Origin: Chania fonticola_B
Lineage (GTDB): Bacteria > Pseudomonadota > Gammaproteobacteria > Enterobacterales > Enterobacteriaceae
Length of the DNA: 64,000 bases
Strand: one strand, 5' to 3'
Assembly (NCBI RefSeq): GCF_048537545.1
Contig: NZ_CP183218.1
A program made the position numbers and the translations under genes. Shown piece by piece: positions 52,101-60,675 of the stretch; position 1 is the stretch's first letter, and each line of letters starts with the position of its first letter. The notes under the pieces are model-generated. The model was not told the DNA's origin and did no database searches. It worked only from the letters and a program-made list of their open reading frames with translations.

Positions 52101-54409
52101 TCGGCCAATAAGCGTTCGTCGGCGAAATCCGCCCGGCTGGCTACCATCAGGGTGGTTTTCAGGCCGTCGGCAGAGTTGTGGCCAAAGCCCCAGGCAAGCT
52201 GGATGCCAAACACCACATCCTGGGTTGCCGTCAGCGAAACAATCTTGGGCGGCGCACCCGCTTTTCCTGCAAGATAGCTCGGCTCGGCATGACCCCACTG
52301 CGAGGAAACGCCCACCGCATTCACCGCACGCACCCGTACGTCATAGTTACCGGCATAAATACCGTTAACATCAAACCCGAGTGAAGGCGTCGCCCCCACA
52401 TTTACCCAGTTGCCATTATCTTTGCGCCACTGCGCTTCATAGGTCACCGCGCCTGCGACAGCCCGCCAGTGCACCCGCATTGAGGCAACGTTAATCCCCT
52501 GGCTGACGTAGTCGTAGCGCGAGATGGCGATATTCGCCGGAGCAGGCATTGCTCCTGGTGGCGTGACGGTGATTGGCGGCGCATCCAGGCGGATGCCGTT
52601 ATCGATAAAGGCGTATTTATCCGGATCGTGCTCAACGGCGTTAATGGCGAAGGTGCCATCATCGTTGGACTGGACCGACACCACGCGGAACTGCTGGATC
52701 GCCAGGTTGTCGGAATCGATACTCCAGACCGCTTCAGGCTCTGGTTTCTGGCGGAACGGGGCGGTCAGCGTCACCGTAAGCTTGTCTGCCGCGATACTGG
52801 CGATAGTGCGAGTTTGTGCCGTGCCGTCCGGCAGATTGACGATCAGGCGATCGCCTTTGCCGAACTCCACTTCACGGTCCAGCACCACCACGCGATCCTG
52901 CGCGGAATGGATGCGCCCGCCGTTGGTCTTGCCTGCCAGCATGGCATCCGCAATGCCGATGATCCGAGCTGGCAGCGGGATATTGCCGTCCAACCCGACG
53001 GTAAAGCTGACGGTACGATCTTTGGCGTTACTCAGGATCGCCCAGCGCCCACGGCGGTGAGCCTCGGTGCGCCGCGTGCAGCCAATGGCGGTAATTTCAG
53101 TCTGGTTAACGCCGTAGCGCTTCACCAGTTCGTTATCGTAAGCCGCTTCCACCGCGTCGGCATAATGGTTGGCCGGATCGCCCCATTTCACCAGCGCCGA
53201 AGTATAGCGATTCTTGTAAGAACCCGACGCATAGGCAAATTCACCGCCAATGACGTTGGCCCGTGAATAGACGAAATCCACATCGCGCGGCATATCCGCA
53301 TAGGCAAACAGCTGGTCGTTGCCCCAGTAGGTAATGCCGCGGAAGATGGCGGCGATATCACGCAATACGGTGTAGGCATCCTGCTGCGACTGGATATACA
53401 CGTCGCACAGGAAACGCGGTTCTTTGCCCCCGCCCCCCAGACCATCATCAATCAGCTCATCGCAATACTGCGCGATGCTGTACAGCCCCCATTTGTCGAT
53501 CTCGGCGGCGGTCACCCGGTTGCCTAAGCCGTAATTCTTGTCCAGCGCGATATCGTAAAACACCCAAGCCGGGTTGTTGCTCCAGGCCCATTTAAAGCTG
53601 CCATCCCAATTGCCGCTGTAGGTCCGCGCCAGCGGATCATAGTTGGCCGGCACGCGAATGATTTTGCCCTTTGGCTTGAGCGTAATTTTCGGCACTGAGC
53701 TGAACTGCTGGGCATCGAATTCGATAAACAGCAAGGCGGTGTTGGGATAGCGGAACTTGGCGTCCACGATCTCGGTGTAGGTCTGGATCTGGGTAGTGTT
53801 TACCAGTTTGCTGCTAGTGGAGTCCGGAGTGATGCGCTTGATGCGCAGCGTCCAGCTGGTGGTCGCCTTAGGTAGATTAATCCGGTGATCGCGCTCGTAC
53901 AGGCTGGTGGTTTTGCCCTTTAGCGTGCCGGTGACCATGGTTTGATAGGCTCCGCCGTCGGTGGAAAGCTCAATCAGATATTCTACCTGCGAACCGTTCA
54001 TATCGCCGTTATCTTCCTGCTGGAACAGCGCAGGGAAGCCCATGCGTATGCGCAGCGCGTCGATATCGGTTCGGGTGAAGGTTTTGGTCCAGACGTTAGT
54101 GGTGGTCAGCTTGACGTTGACCGGCGTTTCAGACTCCACATCCGGCATGCCCTGGATATAATCCTGAGTCTGGGTGCCGTTACGTACCTCCCACTTCAGG
54201 CCGGTAAAGTTTTCACTGCCATCGGGGTTATGCACCGGGGTGCCATCGAGCAGGATGCGGGTGCCGTCTAACTCACCGGCAATTTCCCCTTCAGACAGCG
54301 CCAGCAGGATTTTGATTTTAGCGTTGGACTGCAAATCATCGGGAGCTTCAACCGGCGTATGCGCCGATCCACCACCGCCCTTGCGCCCATGAATAGTTAA
54401 CTTTGTCAT
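49130..54409 (-). CDS. Tail tip attachment protein J (lambda J-like), 3' end replaced by IS1
   Basis: J forms the tail tip and central fibre and binds the receptor. Residues 1-600 match the lambda J core (IHGRKGGGGSAHTPVEAPDD, DALRIRMGFPALF, FLCDVYIQSQQDAYTVLRDI), followed by fibronectin type III-like repeats (about 620-810). A very long coiled-coil region (about 815-1570) is rich in ALSQ and QAQQI motifs and includes a large repeat. A DUF1983-like C-terminal region (DGKVSATWSVKVET, then GTITNAKITGWIGSSNF) ends it. The last codons before the stop (WS) come from IS1. Lambda J has 1132 residues. Confidence 0.9.
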   Translation of the reverse strand: MTKLTIHGRKGGGGSAHTPVEAPDDLQSNAKIKILLALSEGEIAGELDGTRILLDGTPVHNPDGSENFTGLKWEVRNGTQTQDYIQGMPDVESETPVNVKLTTTNVWTKTFTRTDIDALRIRMGFPALFQQEDNGDMNGSQVEYLIELSTDGGAYQTMVTGTLKGKTTSLYERDHRINLPKATTSWTLRIKRITPDSTSSKLVNTTQIQTYTEIVDAKFRYPNTALLFIEFDAQQFSSVPKITLKPKGKIIRVPANYDPLARTYSGNWDGSFKWAWSNNPAWVFYDIALDKNYGLGNRVTAAEIDKWGLYSIAQYCDELIDDGLGGGGKEPRFLCDVYIQSQQDAYTVLRDIAAIFRGITYWGNDQLFAYADMPRDVDFVYSRANVIGGEFAYASGSYKNRYTSALVKWGDPANHYADAVEAAYDNELVKRYGVNQTEITAIGCTRRTEAHRRGRWAILSNAKDRTVSFTVGLDGNIPLPARIIGIADAMLAGKTNGGRIHSAQDRVVVLDREVEFGKGDRLIVNLPDGTAQTRTIASIAADKLTVTLTAPFRQKPEPEAVWSIDSDNLAIQQFRVVSVQSNDDGTFAINAVEHDPDKYAFIDNGIRLDAPPITVTPPGAMPAPANIAISRYDYVSQGINVASMRVHWRAVAGAVTYEAQWRKDNGNWVNVGATPSLGFDVNGIYAGNYDVRVRAVNAVGVSSQWGHAEPSYLAGKAGAPPKIVSLTATQDVVFGIQLAWGFGHNSADGLKTTLMVASRADFADERLLADVPYPQHRYDMQGLRAGQVLYFRAAFTDKTGNQSDWSEFVRGMASDSADVVLAQIAQSITETELGKDLLEKINSLPSDQNVQDLAEKIAQAQADIEENRDALQGDVDTLQAALNKINAELAGRNADLSNAVDVLQQDLTQLGKAAIENSLTIEHNRQKLSQAQEALNSDIKDARGEIDSTRASLARADAELQAKVDALTGDTNAAMAQVASQITQLQDDDQQLASKLDVVIAKAEGNAAQIAQEQAARVDADGALAKDISSVKATADNQQGLIIKLEQAQADADSALAKVESNVSANAKAIGSNKTEQDKVNSQVTQKTEALADQQKTQGQQLSGLTSEFSENRADVTQQLKTLAATDSAQAQQISGLEASTGSNTAAIQAEAKSRADADGALSQRVDVIQATGQENTAAITRLGIAQTEAESSTASLQQALEATAKANIEQALKQDNDVQRLDESSARLTTAQTVFADRQQAQAQQITQLDANFGDVSAQLQQEITTRASETGALSQRFDHLSADVGSNQAEVDQRLQALVDSGSAQASLISGLGATSGENKAAIAAESQARTTADQALSRQLSSLDSTVGQNTAAINDRLQTLANQDSAMAEQIGSLTATSGENSAAIGELKQAQTDSAGSQASLSSSLEAIAKADIEQSLKQAEDVISNDVVTASIKTQQNVMADDQRAQAQQITELRASFGDVDARLMTEQTVRAEADKALSQQVTALAGSVGDNNAQLNQQLQVLVDTDSAQAKLINDLTSRTGANEASVTALSQTLTDSNSATAQQIGALQSATGDNTSAITSLSKTVTDNQSATANDIKLLNTAVGDNKAAVQQVSSAQATLDGKVSATWSVKVETSKKGESSVAGLALGVDDAGNRQFLVRADRFALVTKDEGNVSVPFAVQNGQTFINSAFIADGTITNAKITGWIGSSNFVDGKQGWAIDKETGGAQFNQVSVRGHIEASSGTFNNVVINENCTVKGTVYAERIDGEIWS

Positions 54410-54467
54410 ATCACGCCCACAAAAAAGGTCGCGAATGCGACCTGTAGAAAAATGCCCTAAAGGGGGG

Positions 54468-55091
54468 TTATTGCTGGTTTTCAGCGTAAATACCGGCGGA
54501 AATTACCGCGCCACCGATTTCCCGCTCGCCGTACAGCACTGGTACCGGGTAACCCTGCGCCGTGGTGTTGACCGGTGAACCGAAGGCATAGGACGGTTTG
54601 TTTTCTACCGATTGGGAAGAGGACATGCCGAAATCTGGTTGTGGCGTCATCAGTTGCATTACGCCGCCCAGCACCATCGAAGCCCCCATCATGGTTAAAC
54701 CGGTTACCGCTGCAGCACCAGCTGCCAGTTGTGTCCCCCACAATGCCATCGTTCCGCCTGCGGTGAAGAATGCCCCCACCAGAGCCGCCACCCCTATCAC
54801 AATCTGGAACATCCCGGCATTTTTACTCCCAGCGATCACCGGCATAATGCGGATATCGGCGTTGCCTTTGGAGGTAGCAAACTCGGCCAGGCCGATATTC
54901 TGCGAGCCATTGAAGAAGGCAAACTGCACGCCATCCTTATGGGCATTCATCATAAAGCTCTCAAATCCGGGCAAGGTGATACACAGCGCCCGCAGCGCTT
55001 CGCGCGTATCCGCCACCACCAGCCGATGGGTTTTACCGAACTTTTTGCCCAGTTGGCCCCCCAACCGGATCAGTCTTGTTGTTTGCATCAT
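54468..55091 (-). CDS. Tail assembly protein I (lambda I-like)
   Basis: The 207-residue protein has an N-terminal ubiquitin-like region (TRLIRLGGQLGKKFGKTHRL) and a long glycine/alanine-rich hydrophobic stretch (about residues 97-150), then QGYPVPVLYGEREIGGAVIS at the end. This is the usual layout of lambda I family tail tip assembly proteins. It overlaps K by four bases and is followed by J. Confidence 0.88.
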   Translation of the reverse strand: MMQTTRLIRLGGQLGKKFGKTHRLVVADTREALRALCITLPGFESFMMNAHKDGVQFAFFNGSQNIGLAEFATSKGNADIRIMPVIAGSKNAGMFQIVIGVAALVGAFFTAGGTMALWGTQLAAGAAAVTGLTMMGASMVLGGVMQLMTPQPDFGMSSSQSVENKPSYAFGSPVNTTAQGYPVPVLYGEREIGGAVISAGIYAENQQ

Positions 55092-55801
55092 AGAAGCTCC
55101 TTTCGGCGGACTACGCGTACCGTCCGCTCCTGAAAATATCCGCTGTAGGGATAGCGCTGGCTAAGCTGACCGAACAGGTGATGCAGCATCATGCCGTCCC
55201 CCAGATAGATACCCGCGTGGTTGGTCACCGGGGCTGAAACCTGCATCATGATCATGTCGCCCGCGCGCATCGGCCCCTGAAATTCCCGGAACCCTTCGTC
55301 GTACCAGTGATCGTCATACAGGCGGGTTTTGCCGTCGACCCACCATTCATGCTCCACCGAGTAATCATTCAGCGCGATGCCGTGTTCCTGGCGATAGTAA
55401 TCCCGGATCAATGACCAGCAGTCGGCATGCCCCAACAGCCAACTGCGCCCAACCAACGGACGCTCACCGCGTGGCACAACCTCGGTGTAATCCCCTTCCG
55501 GCCACGAGACGATGCCCCAGACAATGCCCGAGTGATCGCACTGCAGGCGATCCATCTCCGAAGGGATCAACACGGGCACATCTGGGTGGCTGTGGATGAT
55601 GCGAATGATCTCGCCTTGATCTTCCGCCTGCGCGTATTCCTGAGGGGAGATGACAAAGTTATCCAACGCGTTTTCCGCCACATTGCGGCACGGCAGATAA
55701 CGCGCCTTACGCCCGTTCTGCACCACAAAACCGCAGGACTCATTGGGATACTCCGCTGCGGCATGCTCACAGATGGCCTGCATGATTTCAGCCTGCATCA
55801 T
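55088..55801 (-). CDS. Tail assembly protein K: JAMM protease plus NlpC/P60 domain
   Basis: The 237-residue protein carries a JAB/MPN metalloprotease motif, IIHSHPDVPVLIPSEMDRLQ (residues 67-86, His-x-His plus the downstream Asp), and a C-terminal NlpC/P60 domain with catalytic cysteine in LGHADCWSLIRDYY and histidine in VTNHAGIYLGDGMMLHH. It matches lambda K, a tail tip component that may process tail proteins or cut peptidoglycan on entry. It starts where L ends. Confidence 0.92.
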   Translation of the reverse strand: MMQAEIMQAICEHAAAEYPNESCGFVVQNGRKARYLPCRNVAENALDNFVISPQEYAQAEDQGEIIRIIHSHPDVPVLIPSEMDRLQCDHSGIVWGIVSWPEGDYTEVVPRGERPLVGRSWLLGHADCWSLIRDYYRQEHGIALNDYSVEHEWWVDGKTRLYDDHWYDEGFREFQGPMRAGDMIMMQVSAPVTNHAGIYLGDGMMLHHLFGQLSQRYPYSGYFQERTVRVVRRKELL

Positions 55802-56553
55802 TACCTCCCCAACAGGTTGGAACCTGGGAACCCGCCAAAGGCCAGGGGTTGCGCATCACCAAAGCGTTTTTTGCAGGAGGACACCCGGCCACCACAGACG
55901 TCTAACGCCGGATCGTCGATCGGTTCATCGTCCTTATCAAAACAGGCCCCGCCGCTGTAATCACAACCTCTGCCGCTGCGGTACCAACCCCGGATGCACC
56001 AGGTACAAAGCCCGTGAATTTGCCGCGAGGGCAGTTGCTGGCCTTGCAGATCGAACGGTGTACAGAGCTGGAATTCCACCACGCTGTTGGTTTCGGTGCT
56101 TTTGCTGTCAATGTAGAAAACCTGCACTCGCTCCTGCGAAGCATCGGCAAGCGCGTTACCCTCGGGGAAGTTGACCGCATCCAGGTATTTGGCAAAGGTG
56201 TCATGCACCCGCACTTTCGCCTGCACCATGTCGTTGAAGGTCAGGCACAGTGAGGACACCAGATTGCTGAGGTTGGCGACGCTGAGCCTGGGCGTTGGTT
56301 GCGAACCATCGCTGGTTGCTGCCAGGCCGGTGATCTCGTAGGGATAGGCTTCATACTCGTTTCCCTGCCACCAGATCGATTTTGGTTTCAGCCGCTGGGC
56401 ATCGTTGCCCGCCGCCGCGATCTCGGCCTGGGTGTGGGGAATATTGTGCGCATGAAAACGCATGATGGCCGCGCCAAAGGCGGTGCCATCAATTTCAATC
56501 AGCTGGATCAGTTCCCCAGGCGCCAGCTTTTGCACTTGACTGTTAAATGACAT
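55801..56553 (-). CDS. Minor tail protein L (iron-sulfur tail tip protein)
   Basis: The 250-residue protein begins SFNSQVQKLAPGELIQLIEI and ends with the cysteine-rich C-terminal domain (CTWCIRGWYRSGRGCDYSG and later CFDKDD, CGGR, CKKRFGD). In lambda L this region holds a 4Fe-4S cluster. It sits between M and K as in lambda. Confidence 0.92.
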   Translation of the reverse strand: MSFNSQVQKLAPGELIQLIEIDGTAFGAAIMRFHAHNIPHTQAEIAAAGNDAQRLKPKSIWWQGNEYEAYPYEITGLAATSDGSQPTPRLSVANLSNLVSSLCLTFNDMVQAKVRVHDTFAKYLDAVNFPEGNALADASQERVQVFYIDSKSTETNSVVEFQLCTPFDLQGQQLPSRQIHGLCTWCIRGWYRSGRGCDYSGGACFDKDDEPIDDPALDVCGGRVSSCKKRFGDAQPLAFGGFPGSNLLGR

Positions 56554-56561
56554 GATTGCAC

Positions 56562-56903
56562 CTATACGCCGAAGGCTTGTTCAAAGGCAAAACTCAACGC
56601 CTCCACATTGCGCGCAAGCGGTGTGACGGAAATTGAATCCGATTTGACGCGAAATAGCGCTTTCTTGCCGTTGGGCGGCGTCCAGAAAAAGGCGACGAGC
56701 ACGTGTTGATTTAAAAAGGCCAGCATCGACTGGGTCACGGCCGGATGGCCGGTATAGGCCAACTGCCACTGCTGCACCGCCTGGTTCAGCCCATTGCTGC
56801 TAACCTGTTTATAGCCGTCGCCGAACTGCGCACTTCTGACGTTATGGACAAAGTTACCGCTAGGCGAGGCCTGGGTTTGCCATTGAAAGGTATCGATAAG
56901 CAT
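56562..56903 (-). CDS. Minor tail protein M
   Basis: The 113-residue protein starts MLIDTFQWQTQASPSGNFVH, with FGDGYKQVSSNGLNQAVQQW and the C-terminal VTPLARNVEALSFAFEQAFG of the lambda M family, a tail tip component. I chose the ATG at 56903, preceded by CGGAG; the ORF is open to 56918. Confidence 0.9.
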   Translation of the reverse strand: MLIDTFQWQTQASPSGNFVHNVRSAQFGDGYKQVSSNGLNQAVQQWQLAYTGHPAVTQSMLAFLNQHVLVAFFWTPPNGKKALFRVKSDSISVTPLARNVEALSFAFEQAFGV

Positions 56904-57022
56904 AAAAACTCCGAGCAATAATAACCGTCAGTCGCTGGGCCAGACATTGCCTCCGATAAGGAGCGATTGGTCAGGCCTGATGCCAGGCTGCGGTGATTAT
57001 TATTGATAATTGATAAGGAGGA

Positions 57023-58450
57023 TCAGCGGGCCGCTGAGGCGTTCCAGATCAGGCCGCCTGGCTTGAGTTCTTTGCCCAAACGTTCGGTGATCGCCTGATT
57101 AACGATGCCCTGCACCAGCTTGCCCATGCCGTCACCGGCAGAGGAGCTATTGGCCGCATTCGCGGAGCCGTCATTGTTCATTACTACGGTGCTGTTGACC
57201 GTAATGCCGCCTCCCTGCTCTGCCGCCAGGCCGTACATCGGGGCTTTGTTGCCGCCCACCAGACCCCCCTCCGCATAGCCGCGCATCATGGCGTAGAGAT
57301 TGCCCACGCCGATCCGCTGGGTAGCTTCTTTGGTCATCACGAACTCGCCACGGTGTACCACGCCCGCCTGATCGTATTTGCCGCCGTCACCGGTATAACC
57401 ACCGGAATCAAACGATAAGTTGCCGTATGCGCCCAAAGAGAAAGCGTTATTTGCCGATCCTGCGTCCGCTGCGGGACTGAACGCCCCCTTGATCCATCCC
57501 ATCGCGGCTTGTATGGCATAAGCCACCAACATCTGATTGATCACCTGGACAATCATGGTGATAATCGACGTGCTAAACTCCTTGAAGTTAGCTTTACCGG
57601 TCGTCACCAATTCGGTCAGATTGTCAGATAATCCTTTGTGGGCTGCCTGGCCAATTTCATTGAGCCCTTTATAACCATCGGTGACGCTTTCGAAATATTC
57701 CTGCCAGCTTTGCTTATCCTTATCCAACTTCTCTTTGGTAGAGTCCCCTTTTTCCTCTCCGCCACCACCTTCTACCAATGCGGCAACATCGGCCCCGCCC
57801 GCCGCAGTTTTGGCAGCGTTATCCGTAGCCGTTTTATTTGGATCCGCCGCAGGGAAAAAGGTTGAGTCTATCCATTTCACCGCTTTATCAACCGCAAACC
57901 CGCTAATGATCTTGCTGAATAACCCGGCGGACATTTGCAAAATAGAAGAAGAAAAAGTATGAAAACTAAAGCGGCCAGTAGTGAGTAATCGGTTAAGGAT
58001 CTCCGTCAGCCCCTCGTGGCTGGCCTTGGCCACCTGAACTACCGCAGCAGAAATATCGGTTACGCTATCCAGGTAACTCTGCCAGCTTTTTCTACCAGCC
58101 TCTGCCTGTTTATCTGAAATATAGTCACTCAGCAAACCCGGTTCTTTTTTCGGATCTACTTTAAGTTCATACGATGGCAATGGACGTAGTGATTTACGGA
58201 GGTTTTCTTGCCTTATCCTATCCCCTTTGATAGTTTTCTCCAGCTCACCCAACTGGGCAATAAGCAGTATTGCCTTGGCCCCGGAGTTCTCATTAATGGT
58301 TCGCAGCCCAAAAGAATATGACTTAGCCGCCTCGGTTATCCGAGTAGTCGCCCTCACAAAGCCAAGAGTTGCTTGAGGTAAATCTTTATTATATAGCTGC
58401 TGCATCTTATTGATGTTCTCACGCAGCAACATAGAGTCTGAATTGGCCAT
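57023..58450 (-). CDS. Short tape measure protein (lambda H-like)
   Basis: Tape measure proteins set tail length and run inside the tube. The product is 475 residues, much shorter than the 853 of lambda H, and lacks the usual N-terminal helical half. Two similar blocks, each with KSWQSYLDSVTDI- or QSWQEYFESVTDG-like starts and TTGRFSFHTFSSSI or TTGKANFKEFSTSI, lie about 135 residues apart. The C-terminal GGYTGDGGKYDQAGVVHRGE region is the conserved tape-measure end. The ATG at 58450 has GGAGGG upstream; the ORF extends to a TTG at 58462. Confidence 0.85.
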   Translation of the reverse strand: MANSDSMLLRENINKMQQLYNKDLPQATLGFVRATTRITEAAKSYSFGLRTINENSGAKAILLIAQLGELEKTIKGDRIRQENLRKSLRPLPSYELKVDPKKEPGLLSDYISDKQAEAGRKSWQSYLDSVTDISAAVVQVAKASHEGLTEILNRLLTTGRFSFHTFSSSILQMSAGLFSKIISGFAVDKAVKWIDSTFFPAADPNKTATDNAAKTAAGGADVAALVEGGGGEEKGDSTKEKLDKDKQSWQEYFESVTDGYKGLNEIGQAAHKGLSDNLTELVTTGKANFKEFSTSIITMIVQVINQMLVAYAIQAAMGWIKGAFSPAADAGSANNAFSLGAYGNLSFDSGGYTGDGGKYDQAGVVHRGEFVMTKEATQRIGVGNLYAMMRGYAEGGLVGGNKAPMYGLAAEQGGGITVNSTVVMNNDGSANAANSSSAGDGMGKLVQGIVNQAITERLGKELKPGGLIWNASAAR

Positions 58451-58486
58451 ACTGCCCTCCAACCAACTTAATGCTGGTATAAGTAT

Positions 58487-58798
58487 TTATTTACTGTGAA
58501 TGATCCTAAGTGCTGCGCTTTCCATTACGCGAATATCACTGAACGCGCTTGCCTCATCGTCCACGCCATAAAGCGTCATCAGCCAGGGCAGGCAGTTATA
58601 ATCCAGCCCGCTAACACCCTGCATGCCTACGCGCCACTGAGTTCCCATGGCCTGAAAAACCTGAAACGCTGGCCAGATATCGGGCCAGGCTTCAACGATC
58701 ACAGGATCATAATCGCCGGTGCTCAGGCCAAAGGCTCCGAGATCTTCAATGGCAGGCTCTGGCGTATAAAACGCTTCGGCAAGCGCTATCAGTTTTTT
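58487..58798 (-). CDS. T extension, made as a G-T fusion by -1 frameshift
   Basis: After the heptamer AAAAAAC (58792-58798) a -1 shift continues as LIALAEAFYTPEPAIEDLGA and on to the stop at 58487, about 103 codons. The region equals the lambda T part of GT, which links tail tube subunits to the tape measure during assembly. No independent start is needed. The full fusion would be 217 residues. Confidence 0.8.
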   Translation of the reverse strand, partial: KKLIALAEAFYTPEPAIEDLGAFGLSTGDYDPVIVEAWPDIWPAFQVFQAMGTQWRVGMQGVSGLDYNCLPWLMTLYGVDDEASAFSDIRVMESAALRIIHSK

Positions 58799-59139
58799 CC
58801 GCGTGCGGCCATCAGTTCGCGGGTAAACAGAGTGGCAATTGAATCAAACGCCCGCGGGTAGTTATCCAACAACACCAGCATGTTTTCGCGATTAAACTCG
58901 TCAGGCAAAGCCCAGCCAGCGCAGATTTCCATCAAAAAATCGGCCATCGGCTCATTGCTGTAAATACCCGTTTCGCTCTGCTGTTCCAAAGTTTCACGCA
59001 AAGACTTTTCCAACAGTTCTAGCTGGGTACGCTTTTTATGCTTGAAGGTAAAAGTCAGCACACCATCTTCATCTCCAGGGCGCGGAACGGAGACATCCGC
59101 CTTAAACGTCGGCTTGGGATTCAATTTAAATTCAACCAT
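58789..59139 (-). CDS. Tail assembly chaperone G
   Basis: The 116-residue protein (MVEFKLNPKPTFKADVSVPR) occupies the lambda G position between tail tube and tape measure. It ends in RGKN just after the slippery sequence, whose codons AAA AAC precede a TGA stop. Most ribosomes should make G; a minority shift into the T frame. It coats the tape measure before tube polymerisation. Confidence 0.85.
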   Translation of the reverse strand: MVEFKLNPKPTFKADVSVPRPGDEDGVLTFTFKHKKRTQLELLEKSLRETLEQQSETGIYSNEPMADFLMEICAGWALPDEFNRENMLVLLDNYPRAFDSIATLFTRELMAARGKN

Positions 59140-59215
59140 GATTTCCTCATTTTCCAGATTAACTCATCCTTATTAGCCCCTCGGGCAACCAAGCCTGAGG
59201 GGGAAATAGACGTGT

Positions 59216-59878
59216 TTAAGCAGTCACTTTGTAGAACGTCATATCGCAAGACTGCACCGCCAGCGCCACCTGTACGGTTTCAACCTGGTTAACCGCGGTG
59301 GTCGGTTGCGGATCAAAAGCCGGTACCGCAGACCAGTAGCGCAACTCCTTGGCTTTTGGCACGTGCATGTAGAACGCCAGCGTGACGCCATTGCGATCGG
59401 CATCCTGCAGCAGGCTGTAGATCGGCTGAGAAGCATCGTGCGCAAAGGTAAAGGTCTGCGTTTTGGCCGCTTTAAAGGTGGCCAGGTTACGCTGACGATC
59501 GTCTTCCAGGAACTGCACCTGCACGTATTGCTGATCGCCGCCAGACTGCGCTACCTCGGTGATCTGAGGAATTTGCGTCCAGTTGGCGATCTTCTGCAAG
59601 GAGCCTTTGCCGCCACCGGCCGGGAAGAAGCTCACGTCGGTAGTATTGATGGCACCGATGGTGATGCTGGTATCCACTTGGGCAGTGATCTTGGCCACCA
59701 GGCTGTCGATCAGGCCCCAACCAGAGCGTACCATTACGATATCACCCACTTTCAGAGTGTGGCCGGTGGCCACGGTAAATACGGCGCCGTTAGCATTGCT
59801 GACTGCGGTAGTGACTACGCCTGGTGCTGTTGGCGCGCCAGCAAATACGGTGGCGCCATTTGGTAATGCAAAACCCAT
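59216..59878 (-). CDS. Major tail tube protein (lambda V-like)
   Basis: The 220-residue protein starts MGFALPNGATVFAGAPTAPG and continues with GQ-type beta-rich repeats (GHTLKVGDIVMVRSGWGLID and QITEVAQSGGDQQYVQVQFL). This pattern is typical of phage tail tube subunits. It precedes G and follows the tail terminator. Confidence 0.87.
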   Translation of the reverse strand: MGFALPNGATVFAGAPTAPGVVTTAVSNANGAVFTVATGHTLKVGDIVMVRSGWGLIDSLVAKITAQVDTSITIGAINTTDVSFFPAGGGKGSLQKIANWTQIPQITEVAQSGGDQQYVQVQFLEDDRQRNLATFKAAKTQTFTFAHDASQPIYSLLQDADRNGVTLAFYMHVPKAKELRYWSAVPAFDPQPTTAVNQVETVQVALAVQSCDMTFYKVTA

Positions 59879-59983
59879 GGTAATTCTCCAATTTCAGATA
59901 TAAAAAAACCGCCGGATGGCGGTAGGCTTGGTTTACTTGCTGGAGAGTTTCCCCCCAGCGATGTTGACTACACTATTGTGGCA

Positions 59984-60388
59984 TTAATACCCGGCCCAAT
60001 AACCGATGGTGAGCGGCAGGGTATATAATTCATCTTTGGCAATCGCTGGCAGGATATTTCCACCAGCGTTGACATAACAGTTAAAAGCATCGTCCGCCAG
60101 CACCAATCCCCTGGGGAATAATGAAATTATCTCTTCCGCCAGTTGATAGCCAGTTTTCGCGCCCGTCCCTTTCTTCATCACAATATTAACCTGATAATTC
60201 CCGCTGTAGGTCTGCACCTCCTGGGAAATACCTAACGCCACCGCAGGCTCCGGAGCAATAAACGGTTCCAGATGAAGATCGTCATCCGCCGTAAACGCCA
60301 CGTTAGCCAAGGTATATTTAATACTGTTCTCTTCAGCCCAGGCCGTTAACCTGGACTCAAATAAATCATTGATACGCAAGGTGCTCAT
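59984..60388 (-). CDS. Tail terminator-like protein (lambda U position)
   Basis: The 134-residue protein (MSTLRINDLFESRLTAWAEE) has the alpha/beta pattern of DUF4128/tail terminator proteins, ending LYTLPLTIGYWAGY. It caps the tail tube after its length is set. It is the first structural gene after Q. In a head-carrying phage it would be preceded by head-tail connectors, which are missing. Confidence 0.8.
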   Translation of the reverse strand: MSTLRINDLFESRLTAWAEENSIKYTLANVAFTADDDLHLEPFIAPEPAVALGISQEVQTYSGNYQVNIVMKKGTGAKTGYQLAEEIISLFPRGLVLADDAFNCYVNAGGNILPAIAKDELYTLPLTIGYWAGY

Positions 60389-60675
60389 GGCGCCTCCTGA
60401 TTTAACCCTATTGATAAGAGTGCATCACCTTGGGTTAAACCAGTAATAGCACTCTAGCTGATATAATTCGTAGCGAGAAGTTTATTTTAAAAAATATTTT
60501 TACCAACTGCGAAACGCAATAACCACGCTATCAATTTACTAGATAAAACTCGTAGCGAATAGATTTTTATTAAATTATTTTTCGCCATTAATTTAAAATA
60601 ACAAAACCACCCCGCATTGCGGGGTAGTAATTACTTCAATTTAAAAAATTTTTAATTTTTATTATCGGTCATCGT
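60389..60675. other. Control region between Q and the tail genes
   Basis: This 287-base AT-rich gap has no gene. It carries ACCCCGCATTGCGGGGT (60609-60625), which on the minus strand reads as a terminator followed by GGTTTTGTT. Two related direct repeats sharing TCGTAGCGA (60468-60476 and 60550-60558) lie 82 bases apart. A Q-dependent late promoter and read-through of this terminator would be expected here. Confidence 0.45.
60609..60625 (-). terminator. Terminator just downstream of Q
   Basis: ACCCCGCA and TGCGGGGT form an 8-bp stem with a one-base centre, so the real loop is a few bases wide. A T-rich run follows on the minus strand. Placement between Q and the tail genes fits a Q-sensitive terminator. 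Confidence 0.6.
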
